Origin: Gammaproteobacteria bacterium
GTDB lineage: Bacteria > Pseudomonadota > Gammaproteobacteria > Thiohalospirales > Thiohalospiraceae
NCBI GenBank assembly: GCA_015490535.1
Contig: WFXP01000019.1
Span: 1 to 32,909, forward strand
Direction: 5' to 3'
Length of the DNA: 32,909 bases
The position numbers and the translations under genes were made by a program. How positions within the stretch are numbered: position 1 is the first letter of the stretch; the number at the start of each line of letters is the position of its first letter. This document shows, piece after piece, positions 25,205 to 32,909 of this stretch. The notes below the pieces were generated by a model. It was not told the origin of the DNA. It made no database searches and saw nothing but the letters and a program-made list of their open reading frames with translations.

Positions 25205-26559
25205 TACGTACTCCGTTCACTAAAACGTGGTATTTGCCGGTCGCTGCCTGCCCCCGGTGCCGCCGCGGCACCGTCAGCGAGATATTCGACCTCCTCGAAA
25301 CCCTTCTGGCGCCGCAAGAGCTCCCTCTGTCTGTCATCCACCAGGACAACCAGCGCCCACCCTCCGCTTCTCTCAACCTGCTCCTCCACCACCACTCCCC
25401 ACTGGTGGAGCAGCGCACGCAGGCGACCTTGCGCAGGCGGCAGCCTGAGACCGAGCCGGCGCCGCCCGCTGCCAAGCCACTGCTCCAGCGCGCCGCGCAC
25501 CAGCTCCACACCCTCGCCGCTGAGCGCCGACAACCATATGCGCCGCGTCCTCCCGTGCCGGTCACATTCGACACGCGGCGCCACATTATCCAGCAAATCG
25601 ATTTTATTATAAACCTCTATCTGGGGCACCCGCTCCGCCCCGATCTCCTTCAACACCCTGTTGACCTGCTCCATTTTCTCGTGGCGCAGCGGATCACCGG
25701 CATCCACCACATGCAGAAGCAGCTGCGCATCACGGCTCTCCTGCAGGGTGGACCGAAATGCGGCCACCAGATGGTGGGGAAGATGGCGGATGAAACCGAC
25801 GGTATCCGCCAGCACCGCGGAGCAGCCGTTTCCCAGCTCGAGTCTCCTCAGGGTGGGGTCCAGGGTGGCGAACAGCTGATCGGCCGCATACACCCTGGCC
25901 CGGGTGAGCCGGTTGAACAGGCTGGACTTGCCGACATTGGTATATCCCACCAGGGAGACGGTGGCAACCTCGGCGCGACGGCGCGAACGGCGTCCCTGCT
26001 CCCGCTGATGCCTGACCTTCTCCAGCCGCCGCCTGAGATACTTGATGCGCTCCGCCAGCAGGCGCCGATCGGTCTCCAGCTGGGTCTCACCGGGGCCACG
26101 CAGGCCGATACCGCCCTTCTGCCGCTCCAGGTGGGTCCAACCCCGCACCAGGCGGGTGGATATATGGCGCAGCTGGGCCAGCTCCACCTGCAGCTTGCCC
26201 TCGTGGCTGCGGGCCCGCTGCGCAAATATGTCCAGAATGAGCCCGGTACGGTCCAGCACCCGGCACTGAAACAGCCGCTCCAGGTTGCGCTCCTGCGCCG
26301 GTGACAGGGCGTGGTTGAACAGTACCAGGTCCACCCGACCATCCCCTGCAATCAGGCGCCGAATCTGCTCCGCCTTGCCGCTGCCGATGAAATATCTGGG
26401 ATCGGGAGCCCGGCGACCGCCGGTTATCACCTCCACCGGCCGCGCTCCGGAGGCCGCCACCAGCTCCCGGAACTCGGCAAGAGCCTCGCGCTGCTCGTCG
26501 TCGGGAAACTCGAGGTGAACCAGGACCGCCCGCTCCCCTCCCTCCGGACGTTCAAACAA
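25204..26559 (-). CDS. hflX: Ribosome-associated GTPase HflX
   Basis: 451 residues. HflX splits stalled or hibernating 70S ribosomes using GTP. The N-terminal domain (about 1-180) with the GIGLRGPGETQLETDRR linker leads into the G domain: GYTNVGKSSL (G1), DTVGFI (G3) and NKID (G4). A C-terminal domain (about 360-451) ends in a basic, low-complexity tail. It follows hfq by 11 bp and overlaps hflK by one base. Confidence 0.96.
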   Translation of the reverse strand: MFERPEGGERAVLVHLEFPDDEQREALAEFRELVAASGARPVEVITGGRRAPDPRYFIGSGKAEQIRRLIAGDGRVDLVLFNHALSPAQERNLERLFQCRVLDRTGLILDIFAQRARSHEGKLQVELAQLRHISTRLVRGWTHLERQKGGIGLRGPGETQLETDRRLLAERIKYLRRRLEKVRHQREQGRRSRRRAEVATVSLVGYTNVGKSSLFNRLTRARVYAADQLFATLDPTLRRLELGNGCSAVLADTVGFIRHLPHHLVAAFRSTLQESRDAQLLLHVVDAGDPLRHEKMEQVNRVLKEIGAERVPQIEVYNKIDLLDNVAPRVECDRHGRTRRIWLSALSGEGVELVRGALEQWLGSGRRRLGLRLPPAQGRLRALLHQWGVVVEEQVERSGGWALVVLVDDRQRELLRRQKGFEEVEYLADGAAAAPGAGSDRQIPRFSERST

Positions 26560-26570
26560 GCGACGCCGCC

Positions 26571-26828
26571 TCAGGAGTTGCCAGGCGCCAAACTCCCGTC
26601 TTCAGAGGATGCAACAGGCAGGCGAATGTTGCGCGCCGGAACCACGGTAGATATGGCATGCTTGTACACCATCTGGTTCACGGTGTTCTTCAGCAGTACC
26701 ACAAATTGATCGAAAGACTCGATCTGGCCCTGGAGCTTGATGCCGTTCACCAGATATATGGAGACCGGTACCCGCTCCTTGCGCAGGGCGTTCAAGTAAG
26801 GATCTTGCAATGCTTGGCCTTTAGCCAT
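26571..26828 (-). CDS. hfq: RNA chaperone Hfq
   Basis: 85 residues. Hfq hexamers pair small RNAs with mRNAs. The start [19 protein letters not shown] and the Sm1 ([20 protein letters not shown]) and Sm2 ([10 protein letters not shown]) motifs are canonical. The C-terminal tail is short (about 18 residues after the Sm core), shorter than the 102-residue E. coli protein. AAGGAGTAGTGGC before the ATG is a near-ideal ribosome site. It is preceded by a 187-bp spacer from miaA, which probably contains its own promoter. Confidence 0.98.
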   Translation of the reverse strand: MAKGQALQDPYLNALRKERVPVSIYLVNGIKLQGQIESFDQFVVLLKNTVNQMVYKHAISTVVPARNIRLPVASSEDGSLAPGNS

Positions 26829-27003
26829 GCCACTACTCCTTATTGTTTGTTATCGTGTTCACCAACCTCCGGAAACCAGCCATCCCCGGAGACACACTCA
26901 CAATAAGAGAGGCGAGACACCACCTCCCCTGCCACTACCAATATGCCCCCGGAACCGCCTTCTACGGACGCCCGGGCGCTTCGACTGTCCCTGTCTGGTC
27001 TAC

Positions 27004-27009
27004 AGTATA
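27004..27009 (-). promoter_or_regulatory. Possible -10 box for hfq
   Basis: On the minus strand TATACT lies about 175 bases before the hfq start, just after the miaA stop. No convincing -35 is seen 16-18 bases upstream, so it could be an extended -10 or coincidental. hfq genes in related bacteria often have internal promoters near miaA. Confidence 0.3.
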
Positions 27010-27015
27010 ACATAC

Positions 27016-27963
27016 TCACCCGCTACCTACGCCGCTCTTTGCGAGAAAGCGCAGCAGACGCGGATAGAGACTGGCGGCATCGCCCTCGAACCAGCTGATC
27101 CCCGGCTCCGCCCGCAGCCAGGTGAGCTGGCGCCGTGCAAACCTGCGCGTCGCTGCCAGCGCATTGTGCACCATATCCGCGTGGCTGCACTCTCCCTCCA
27201 GATAGGACCATACCTGTCGATATCCGACAGCACGCATGGCGGGAAGTTCTGTACCCAGGTCACCGCGCCGCCGCAATCCCCTCACCTCCTCAAGGAGCCC
27301 GAGCTCCAGCATCACTTGGAACCGGCGCTCGATACGCCGGTGCAACTCCTCTCTGCTGGAGGGCATGACCCCCACCTTGAGCAGCCTGTAGGGCGGGGGC
27401 TCCGTCCGCTGCGTCAGGTGGTGTTCACTCATGCTGCGCCCGGTCAGCCGATAGACCTCCAGGGCGCGCTGGATGCGCTGGGGATCATTGGGATGAATAC
27501 GCGCCGCGGAGACGGGGTCCACCTCTGCCAGATGCGCATGCAGGGCGGCCCAGCCGCTCCTTGCGGCCTGCGCTTCCAGCTGCGCGCGCACCCGGGGATC
27601 GGCGGGCGGAAGCTCCGAGATTCCGCGCTGCAGGGCGTTGAAATAGAGCATGGTTCCACCCACCAGCAGGGGAACCCGGCCGGCTGCGCTTATCCTTTCC
27701 ATCCAGAACAGGGCGTCATCCCGAAACTGCGCCACGGAATAGGGTTGCGCCGGATCGCGAATGTCGATCAACCGGTGCGGAACGCGCCGCAGTGTTTCCG
27801 GATCGGGCTTTGCGGTCCCTATATCCAGCCCCCGGTACACCATCGCCGAATCGACGCTGACAATCTCGCACGGCAGCTCCTGTGCCAGCCGCAGCGCCAG
27901 TTCGCTCTTGCCCGAGGCGGTCGGCCCCATGAGCAGGATGGCGAGTGGCTGCCGAGCGCTCAT
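27016..27963 (-). CDS. miaA: tRNA dimethylallyltransferase MiaA
   Basis: 315 residues. MiaA attaches a dimethylallyl group to A37 of tRNAs that read U-starting codons. The P-loop GPTASGKS (13-20), DSAMVYRGLDIGTAKP and LVGGTMLYFNAL are diagnostic; RQLTWLR near the C-terminus is also conserved. It begins 9 bp after truA. In many gammaproteobacteria miaA follows mutL, so the coupling to truA is a local rearrangement. Both products modify the tRNA anticodon stem-loop. Confidence 0.97.
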   Translation of the reverse strand: MSARQPLAILLMGPTASGKSELALRLAQELPCEIVSVDSAMVYRGLDIGTAKPDPETLRRVPHRLIDIRDPAQPYSVAQFRDDALFWMERISAAGRVPLLVGGTMLYFNALQRGISELPPADPRVRAQLEAQAARSGWAALHAHLAEVDPVSAARIHPNDPQRIQRALEVYRLTGRSMSEHHLTQRTEPPPYRLLKVGVMPSSREELHRRIERRFQVMLELGLLEEVRGLRRRGDLGTELPAMRAVGYRQVWSYLEGECSHADMVHNALAATRRFARRQLTWLRAEPGISWFEGDAASLYPRLLRFLAKSGVGSG

Positions 27964-27972
27964 GCAACCGAA

Positions 27973-28743
27973 TCAGCGCGGCAGGCGGGAGGCCGGGATA
28001 TCGTACCTTGGCGGATAGCTGACCCCGGCCAGATAGAGACCCTGCGGGGGGGCGGTCACCCCCCCCAGCCGGCGGTCCCGGCTCTCCAGCACCTCCCGCG
28101 CCCATTCGGGCGGCCTCTCGCCGACGCCTATGGCCATCAACACCCCCGCTATGTTGCGCACCATGTGATGCAGGAAGGCGTTCGCCTCCACATCCAGATA
28201 GAGCAGCTCACCCGCCCTGGTGACCTCCAGACGATAGATGCGGCGCAAGGGGCTTTGCGCCTGGCATGCCACCGCCCGATAGGCGCTGAAATCATGTTCA
28301 CCGAGGAGATGGCGTGCCCCCCGGTTCATGAGCTCCTCGTCAAGCGGACGGTACTCCCAGGAGGTGCGTCCCGCCAGAAAGGTGGGACGCACGGCGCGAT
28401 TGAAGATGATGTAGCGATACCACCGCCGCCGGGCCGAAAAACGGGCGTGAAAAGAGCCATCCACCTTTCTGAGCCACAGGACCACCACATCCTTTGGCAG
28501 ATTGGCATTGGCCCCAAACACCCAGGAGCGCGCGCTGCGCTGCGCCTGGGTATCGAAATGGATCACCTGCCCTGTGGCATGTACCCCGGTGTCGGTTCTT
28601 CCGGCACACACCACCTGCACCGGGTGATCGGCTACCGCGGACAGCGCCTGCTGCACAACCCCCTGGATGGTTCGACGATTCCTCTGGATCTGCCATCCGG
28701 AGAAGCGGCTGCCGTCATACTCCACCCCCATGGCGAGACGCAC
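27973..28743 (-). CDS. truA: tRNA pseudouridine(38-40) synthase TruA
   Basis: 256 residues. TruA converts U38-U40 of tRNA anticodon stems to pseudouridine. The N-terminus GVEYDGSRFSGWQIQ and the catalytic motif AGRTDTGVHATGQV (active-site Asp in RTD) are clear. NAFLHHMVRNIAGVL marks the second half. The start is canonical (MRLAMGVEYDG). It lies 21 bp after the EcfT-like gene. The fimV-truA neighbourhood is common in gammaproteobacteria. Confidence 0.97.
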   Translation of the reverse strand: MRLAMGVEYDGSRFSGWQIQRNRRTIQGVVQQALSAVADHPVQVVCAGRTDTGVHATGQVIHFDTQAQRSARSWVFGANANLPKDVVVLWLRKVDGSFHARFSARRRWYRYIIFNRAVRPTFLAGRTSWEYRPLDEELMNRGARHLLGEHDFSAYRAVACQAQSPLRRIYRLEVTRAGELLYLDVEANAFLHHMVRNIAGVLMAIGVGERPPEWAREVLESRDRRLGGVTAPPQGLYLAGVSYPPRYDIPASRLPR

Positions 28744-28764
28744 GCTGCCCTCCCTGACACCGGT

Positions 28765-29436
28765 TCAGCGTAACAGGATGCCGAACAGCAGAAGCAGCGC
28801 GAAAGGATACAACCACTGCCGCCGGGGGGGAGCATGCAGCGCCGTCACGTGGACACGCCGCTGCTGCATGCCCTCGGCCCGCTCAATCACCGCTTGAAAC
28901 AGGAGGGCCAGAGCGCGCCCGGTACGCGCCAACCTGTCACCGCTCCGGGAGAGCCCCTCCATCTGCTGCCGTAGCAGGGGCTGGATCTCATCCACGCACT
29001 CCAAAATCAGGGTTATGCGCAACGCCATGCGGGAGCTGTCCAGCCCCAGGTGACGCAGGGGAGAGGCCAGCCAATGGATGGCGCCAATCAGTTCGCTGCG
29101 GCTCATGCTCTGCAGCAGCACCACCAGCACCGCGATGAGCGCCAGCGTCACCACGCGCAGCAGACCCGTGAGCATGCCCTGTTCGGTGGGAGAGTAGTGC
29201 CCCAGCGGTGGAATCAGCGGGATACCGGGGGTAAACCAGAGGTAGATTACCAGAACCGAGAACAGCAGCCAGCGCATGCGGCGCAGCATCGTCCGGATCC
29301 CCGCCAGATCGAACCCCACACCGGCCGCCCGCATCGCCAGCAACCCGGCAAGCGTGGCCCCGACCCCTGCCGCTCCGGCGCGGGTGAGAAACAACGCCAC
29401 CACAAGAAAGCTGCAAACCTTGATGACAGGATGCAT
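28765..29436 (-). CDS. EcfT/CbiQ-like membrane protein
   Basis: 223 residues with four or five hydrophobic segments (about 5-35, 52-72, 85-110, and 203-222 at the C-terminus) and a long cytoplasmic loop. The loop ends in ERAEGMQQRRVHV, which resembles the Ala-Met-x-x-Arg-Gly coupling motif of EcfT/CbiQ transmembrane subunits. These subunits connect ECF-type vitamin/metal transporters to their ATPases, but no ATPase or substrate-binding partner is encoded in the window. The ATG at 29436 is preferred; upstream in-frame sequence has only a TTG and is very Arg-rich. It lies 67 bp after fimV and 21 bp before truA. Family membership is likely, function uncertain. Confidence 0.6.
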   Translation of the reverse strand: MHPVIKVCSFLVVALFLTRAGAAGVGATLAGLLAMRAAGVGFDLAGIRTMLRRMRWLLFSVLVIYLWFTPGIPLIPPLGHYSPTEQGMLTGLLRVVTLALIAVLVVLLQSMSRSELIGAIHWLASPLRHLGLDSSRMALRITLILECVDEIQPLLRQQMEGLSRSGDRLARTGRALALLFQAVIERAEGMQQRRVHVTALHAPPRRQWLYPFALLLLFGILLR

Positions 29437-29503
29437 TGCGCGCCCCCGACGGCGACCCCGGCGCCACCCGCCCGCCAACCGCTACCATCGGGAACGCGGG
29501 GGC

Positions 29504-32476
29504 TCAGCCATTCAGCTGCTTGAGCAGCTCGTCCGCCTCCCGCTTCTGCGCGTCGTCGCCGTCCTGCTTCACCTCGTCCAGCATGCTCTGTGCAGCCTCG
29601 GAGTCACCCATGTCAATATATGCCCTGGCCAGATCCAGCTTGGTGCCGATCTCATCCACCTCATCGAGCAGATCCTCCTGTTCCGCCATGGCGTCATACT
29701 CGCTGAAAGAGGGGAACGTGGCATCTTTGCCGCCATCTCCGTCCGGCTGCTCATCGACGAGCTCAAACTCCTCCTCGATATCGGCGTCAGCTTCCTCCGG
29801 CTCGGTTTCAGCCTGCAGCAGGCTCTCCTCCGCAGACGGCTCCCCCTCGCTGGACGGCTCCGGCGGACGATGCTCCTTCCCTTGGCCGGTCCTCTCCTCG
29901 TCGGTGTGCCGCGTAAACTCCAGAACATCTCCCCCGATGGTCTCCGCAGCCTCGGATCCAGCCCCGTCCTCCACCGCGGTCCCGGCGGCTGCGCCGCCCG
30001 CATCCCGCAGCTCAAAATCTATGCCGGCATCATCGTCACCGGCCTGATCCGGGGCCTCCTCCAGCAACTCCTCTTCCAGAGCGAAGGTATCGGGGAGCTC
30101 CTCATCCTCCATCTCAAACTCTGCGGTATCCCAGCCGGAATCCTGCTCCTGCTGCCCTGCGCCGGAGGTGTCCTCACCGGCGCCGGCCCCATCCTCGCCC
30201 AGGACCTCGCCGATGATCTTGTCGGCCTCCTCTTCCGCCTCCTGCTTCGAGTCCTCCAGCTCTTGCAACTCGCCATCCAGATCCATGTCATCCCACTCGC
30301 CGGCGGCCTCGTCTTCCACCTCGGAAAGAAACTCCTCCACTTCGGAGGCGGCTTCAGCGGTATCGGGGTTCGCGGCGCTAAACAGGGCATGGGCGGGCAG
30401 CAACGCCGCACCCATGGCCACCACCTTGCTCCATCGCGCCGAATCCCGTCCCCCGCTCAAGCCGTAAAGCTCTTCCGCCTGGTGGGCAAAGGCGTCCCTG
30501 TTCTTCATCTCGTAGAGGATCTCCAGCAGACGGTAGCGGTAGTCCTCGTTTTCCGGCTCCCTCTGGATAGCATCGTTCAGCAGCTCCACGGCGGCAGTAT
30601 GATTCCCCTGCTCCACCAGCGCGTCGACCCGCTCCATGACATCGTCTTCCGCATCCTGTTCCGCATAAAACGCCGCAGTGGTATCCTCCTCGTCCACGAA
30701 CTCCTCTGCGGGAGCAGCGGACGCCCCCTCTGGGGCACCCCTCTCCCTGCGCCGCCGGAACATGAGCCACAGCCACGCCAGAAGCAGCAGAACGGCTCCT
30801 CCCAGGATTCCCATCAACTGCGGACTGCGGTTGAGCCTCGCTATCAGGCCGGCCTCCTCCTCCGGCGGAATCTCCGTTTCCACCTGAACCACGGGCTCCC
30901 GCACCTGCTGCTGGGCCGCCTGCTGCTGCATGGCGGCGAGCTCCGTGTCCTTCACGGAAACCACCCGCTGCAGGCTGGCGATCTGCTCCTCCAGGGCAGC
31001 CAGCTTTTCACGCAAAGCCTGGTTCTGCTCGGTACCCTCCTCGCTGGACTCAATCTCCGCCAGTACCTCCTCGCGCATCTTCTGCAACTGGGCCAGGTTG
31101 GCGGAGGTTGGCTCCCCTTCCGCAGCGGCGCCGGCGGCGGCCTCACCCTCGGAAGCCGGAGCGGTGGGGGCCATCTCCTCCGGACTTACCAGCTTCAGCT
31201 GGGCACCGCCCCCTTCCCCGGCCTGCGCCACCTTGGACGCCTCGGGCAGATGGGCCACCTCCTCCGCACTGTAGGTCTCCTCGCTGAGAGCCACCTCGGG
31301 ACCGGCCTCCGGCAGGGTATCGGTCTGGGTGACCACACTCTCCGCCAGCATCTGCTTGTATGCCTGCCACGCCCGATGCTGCTCCCAGAACTCGCTCCTG
31401 GCGGCGGCACTGCTTACGGCGGTCAACTCCCCCTCATCCTCGATCCGCAGCACGGTACCCGCCATGAGGTTGTTTACGTTATCCCGCAGGAAGGCATGCC
31501 GGTTGTTGTAGAACAGTGCCATCATCATCTGGTAGATGCTGACCGATCTGTCGCCGCGCATCTGTTCGGCAATGGACCACAGGGTATCCCCGCGCTTCAC
31601 GGTATAGCTCAGCGGGGCTGCGGCCGGTTCAGCGACGACCGCCACATCATCCAGATCCAGCCCTGCCTGCCCACCGGGCTCCCCTTCCGCAAGCGCCGGC
31701 TCCGTTGCAGCCGACGGGGCGTCCACCGCTTCCGCGGTGTCCGCGGCAGCAACACCCTCCAGCAATCCCTCGTCATCCACCGGGGCAAGCTCTTCCGCCT
31801 CCGCCACATCCGTAAGCGGTTCCGGCTCTATGATTTCAGGCTCGATCAGTCCCTCGTCATCCACCGGCGGCAGCTCCGGCTCCACCGCACCTGCTCCGGC
31901 GACATCGGGAACCGGCTCCACCTCGACGAATCCCGGTTCGGGTTCGAGCAGCCCGTCATCCTCCAGCGGGGGCGGTTCGGGTTCCAGGGCGGTCTCATCG
32001 ATCGCCCCTTCCGGCACGGCGGCCTGCCCGGGCTGGGTGGCCACCACCGGAGCCTCGATGACAGGCGCATCCTCGCCCGCAAGCTCCGGGGGATCCAGCA
32101 ATACGGTGTACTCCCGCAGGGCGCGGCCGCGGCCCCAGTTGGCCTCCACCAGGAAGTTCAGATAGGGGTCATGGATAGGCTCCCGGGTGGTGATACGAAT
32201 GGCTGCGCCACCCCCGGGCTTTTCGATAACCTCGAACCTGAGCAGTTTGACGGCCGGCACAGGCTTGATCCCGACCCGGGTGAAATCCTCCGGATCCGCA
32301 AGCCCCACCCGCAGGCTCTTGAGCACCGAGCTGCTGGCGGAGCTGAGCTCGATCTCGGCATCAAACGGCTCCTCAAGCGCCGAGCGCAGCTTGATTTCAC
32401 CCAAACCCAGGGCATATGCCCAGACGGGCGCCGCCACGGAGATCAGCACAAACAGTAGTCGAGTTACCCTTTTCAC
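29504..32476 (-). CDS. fimV: FimV-like pilus/polar assembly protein
   Basis: 990 residues from the GTG at 32476, which has AAGGGGG just upstream and gives a standard signal peptide (about 1-20, APVWA). The mature start ALGLGEIKLRSALEEPFDAEI is the FimV signature. A peptidoglycan-binding LysM (YTVKRGDTLWSIAEQMRGD, about 289-341), a coiled coil (about 470-530), one membrane helix (about 553-573, followed by FRRRRERG) and a very acidic cytoplasmic region follow. The TPR-like FimV C-terminal domain (LDLARAYIDMGDSEAAQSMLDEV) closes the protein. FimV helps assemble type IV pili and polar complexes and, in Pseudomonas, affects adenylate cyclase activity. Between the N-domain and LysM are three imperfect acidic repeats (DDGLLEPE, DDEGLIEPE, DDEGLLEG). 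It is preceded by asd. Confidence 0.93.
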   Translation of the reverse strand: MKRVTRLLFVLISVAAPVWAYALGLGEIKLRSALEEPFDAEIELSSASSSVLKSLRVGLADPEDFTRVGIKPVPAVKLLRFEVIEKPGGGAAIRITTREPIHDPYLNFLVEANWGRGRALREYTVLLDPPELAGEDAPVIEAPVVATQPGQAAVPEGAIDETALEPEPPPLEDDGLLEPEPGFVEVEPVPDVAGAGAVEPELPPVDDEGLIEPEIIEPEPLTDVAEAEELAPVDDEGLLEGVAAADTAEAVDAPSAATEPALAEGEPGGQAGLDLDDVAVVAEPAAAPLSYTVKRGDTLWSIAEQMRGDRSVSIYQMMMALFYNNRHAFLRDNVNNLMAGTVLRIEDEGELTAVSSAAARSEFWEQHRAWQAYKQMLAESVVTQTDTLPEAGPEVALSEETYSAEEVAHLPEASKVAQAGEGGGAQLKLVSPEEMAPTAPASEGEAAAGAAAEGEPTSANLAQLQKMREEVLAEIESSEEGTEQNQALREKLAALEEQIASLQRVVSVKDTELAAMQQQAAQQQVREPVVQVETEIPPEEEAGLIARLNRSPQLMGILGGAVLLLLAWLWLMFRRRRERGAPEGASAAPAEEFVDEEDTTAAFYAEQDAEDDVMERVDALVEQGNHTAAVELLNDAIQREPENEDYRYRLLEILYEMKNRDAFAHQAEELYGLSGGRDSARWSKVVAMGAALLPAHALFSAANPDTAEAASEVEEFLSEVEDEAAGEWDDMDLDGELQELEDSKQEAEEEADKIIGEVLGEDGAGAGEDTSGAGQQEQDSGWDTAEFEMEDEELPDTFALEEELLEEAPDQAGDDDAGIDFELRDAGGAAAGTAVEDGAGSEAAETIGGDVLEFTRHTDEERTGQGKEHRPPEPSSEGEPSAEESLLQAETEPEEADADIEEEFELVDEQPDGDGGKDATFPSFSEYDAMAEQEDLLDEVDEIGTKLDLARAYIDMGDSEAAQSMLDEVKQDGDDAQKREADELLKQLNG

Positions 32477-32557
32477 AGTAACCCCCTTCTCGAGACAGAG
32501 GTGGCCTATTTTCATATCAGCAATTCGCGATTGTGTAAATATGGTCATTAATATAAC

Positions 32558-32909
32558 CTACAAATGCCCATCGGCCAACATTTCCGCTATTTGAATACTG
32601 TTTAGCGCGGCTCCTTTACGTACATTGTCAGCTACAACCCACAAATCGAGTCCGCGCGGGTGGGAGATGTCCTCACGGATACGGCCCACATAGACCGGAT
32701 CGTGGTTGGCCGCCTCGGTAACCGCGGTGGGATACCCCCCCGGCTTCCGCCCATCCATCACCACCACCCCCGGCGCGCCGGAGAGCAGCTCCCGCGCGCG
32801 TGCGGCGGTGATCTTCTCCCGCGTCTCGATGTGCACCGCCTCGGAGTGACCGTAGAATACGGGGATACGCACCGCGGTGGGATTCACCTGGATCGCCTCG
32901 TCCTCGAAG
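32558..32909 (-). CDS. asd: Aspartate-semialdehyde dehydrogenase, C-terminal part (cut by window edge)
   Basis: About 117 residues are visible; the 5' end lies beyond the window. Asd reduces aspartyl phosphate to the semialdehyde for lysine, threonine, methionine and cell-wall diaminopimelate. The segment NPTAVRIPVFYGHSEAVHIE carries conserved substrate-binding Arg and the His of the family, and VADNVRKGAALNSIQIAE is the typical C-terminal helix. A GTG codon inside (32887) is not the start, since the frame continues as FEDEAIQ to the edge. fimV follows after 81 bp. Confidence 0.93.
   Translation of the reverse strand, partial: FEDEAIQVNPTAVRIPVFYGHSEAVHIETREKITAARARELLSGAPGVVVMDGRKPGGYPTAVTEAANHDPVYVGRIREDISHPRGLDLWVVADNVRKGAALNSIQIAEMLADGHL

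Noticed and set aside
29276-32458. A 1060-codon open frame on the plus strand opposite fimV
   Set aside because: It is the antisense shadow of fimV; the minus strand has a signal peptide, LysM and FimV C-terminal domain, while the plus frame shows only biased Leu/Arg/His composition.

Overview
The window looks like chromosome of a free-living or symbiotic gammaproteobacterium with a high-GC genome. The evidence is the conserved blocks asd-fimV-truA, miaA-hfq-hflX-hflK-hflC-DUF2065-hisZ-purA and dnaX-ybaB-recR, plus ttcA. A triheme c7-type cytochrome, a GlyGly-CTERM protein and several signalling genes would fit a respiratory or sulfur-oxidising lineage, but that is inference. 

Layout: (1) 1-612 holds the tail of an IS200/IS605-type transposase, its hairpin-rich right end and non-coding sequence. 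(2) 613-4537 carries a large membrane c-di-GMP enzyme (sensor-HAMP-PAS-GGDEF-EAL), a convergent hexapeptide acyltransferase and a small orphan protein. (3) 4606-11357 is a probable cyclic-nucleotide module: a FecR-TPR-outer-membrane-barrel protein, a CHASE2 class III nucleotidyl cyclase, and a divergent CRP-like regulator. Two 92%-similar, 270-bp palindromic elements bracket the regulator, and one sits in the divergent promoter region. A third, truncated end of the same element lies near 4082. A second orphan small protein follows (11703-12086). (4) 12375-14942 is recR, ybaB and dnaX. (5) 15003-17824 encodes exported or surface proteins: a seven-repeat FG-GAP propeller with a sorting tail, a small lipoprotein, and a trypsin-like protease. 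(6) 17903-18168 is a second palindromic element of a different family, flanked by TA. (7) 18190-20287 has ttcA translationally coupled to a DUF302 gene, and a divergent triheme cytochrome. (8) 20397-32909 is a long minus-strand housekeeping run: purA, hisZ, DUF2065, hflC, hflK, hflX, hfq, miaA, truA, an EcfT/CbiQ-like membrane protein, fimV and the 3' end of asd. 

The least ordinary parts are the FecR-TPR-barrel/CHASE2-cyclase/CRP module with its bracketing palindromes, and the cloverleaf-like element at 17903-18168. In the module the likely logic is envelope protein, then cyclase, then cyclic nucleotide, then CRP-like factor. That chain is inferred from domains and adjacency only. No CRISPR array, tRNA or rRNA was recognised.
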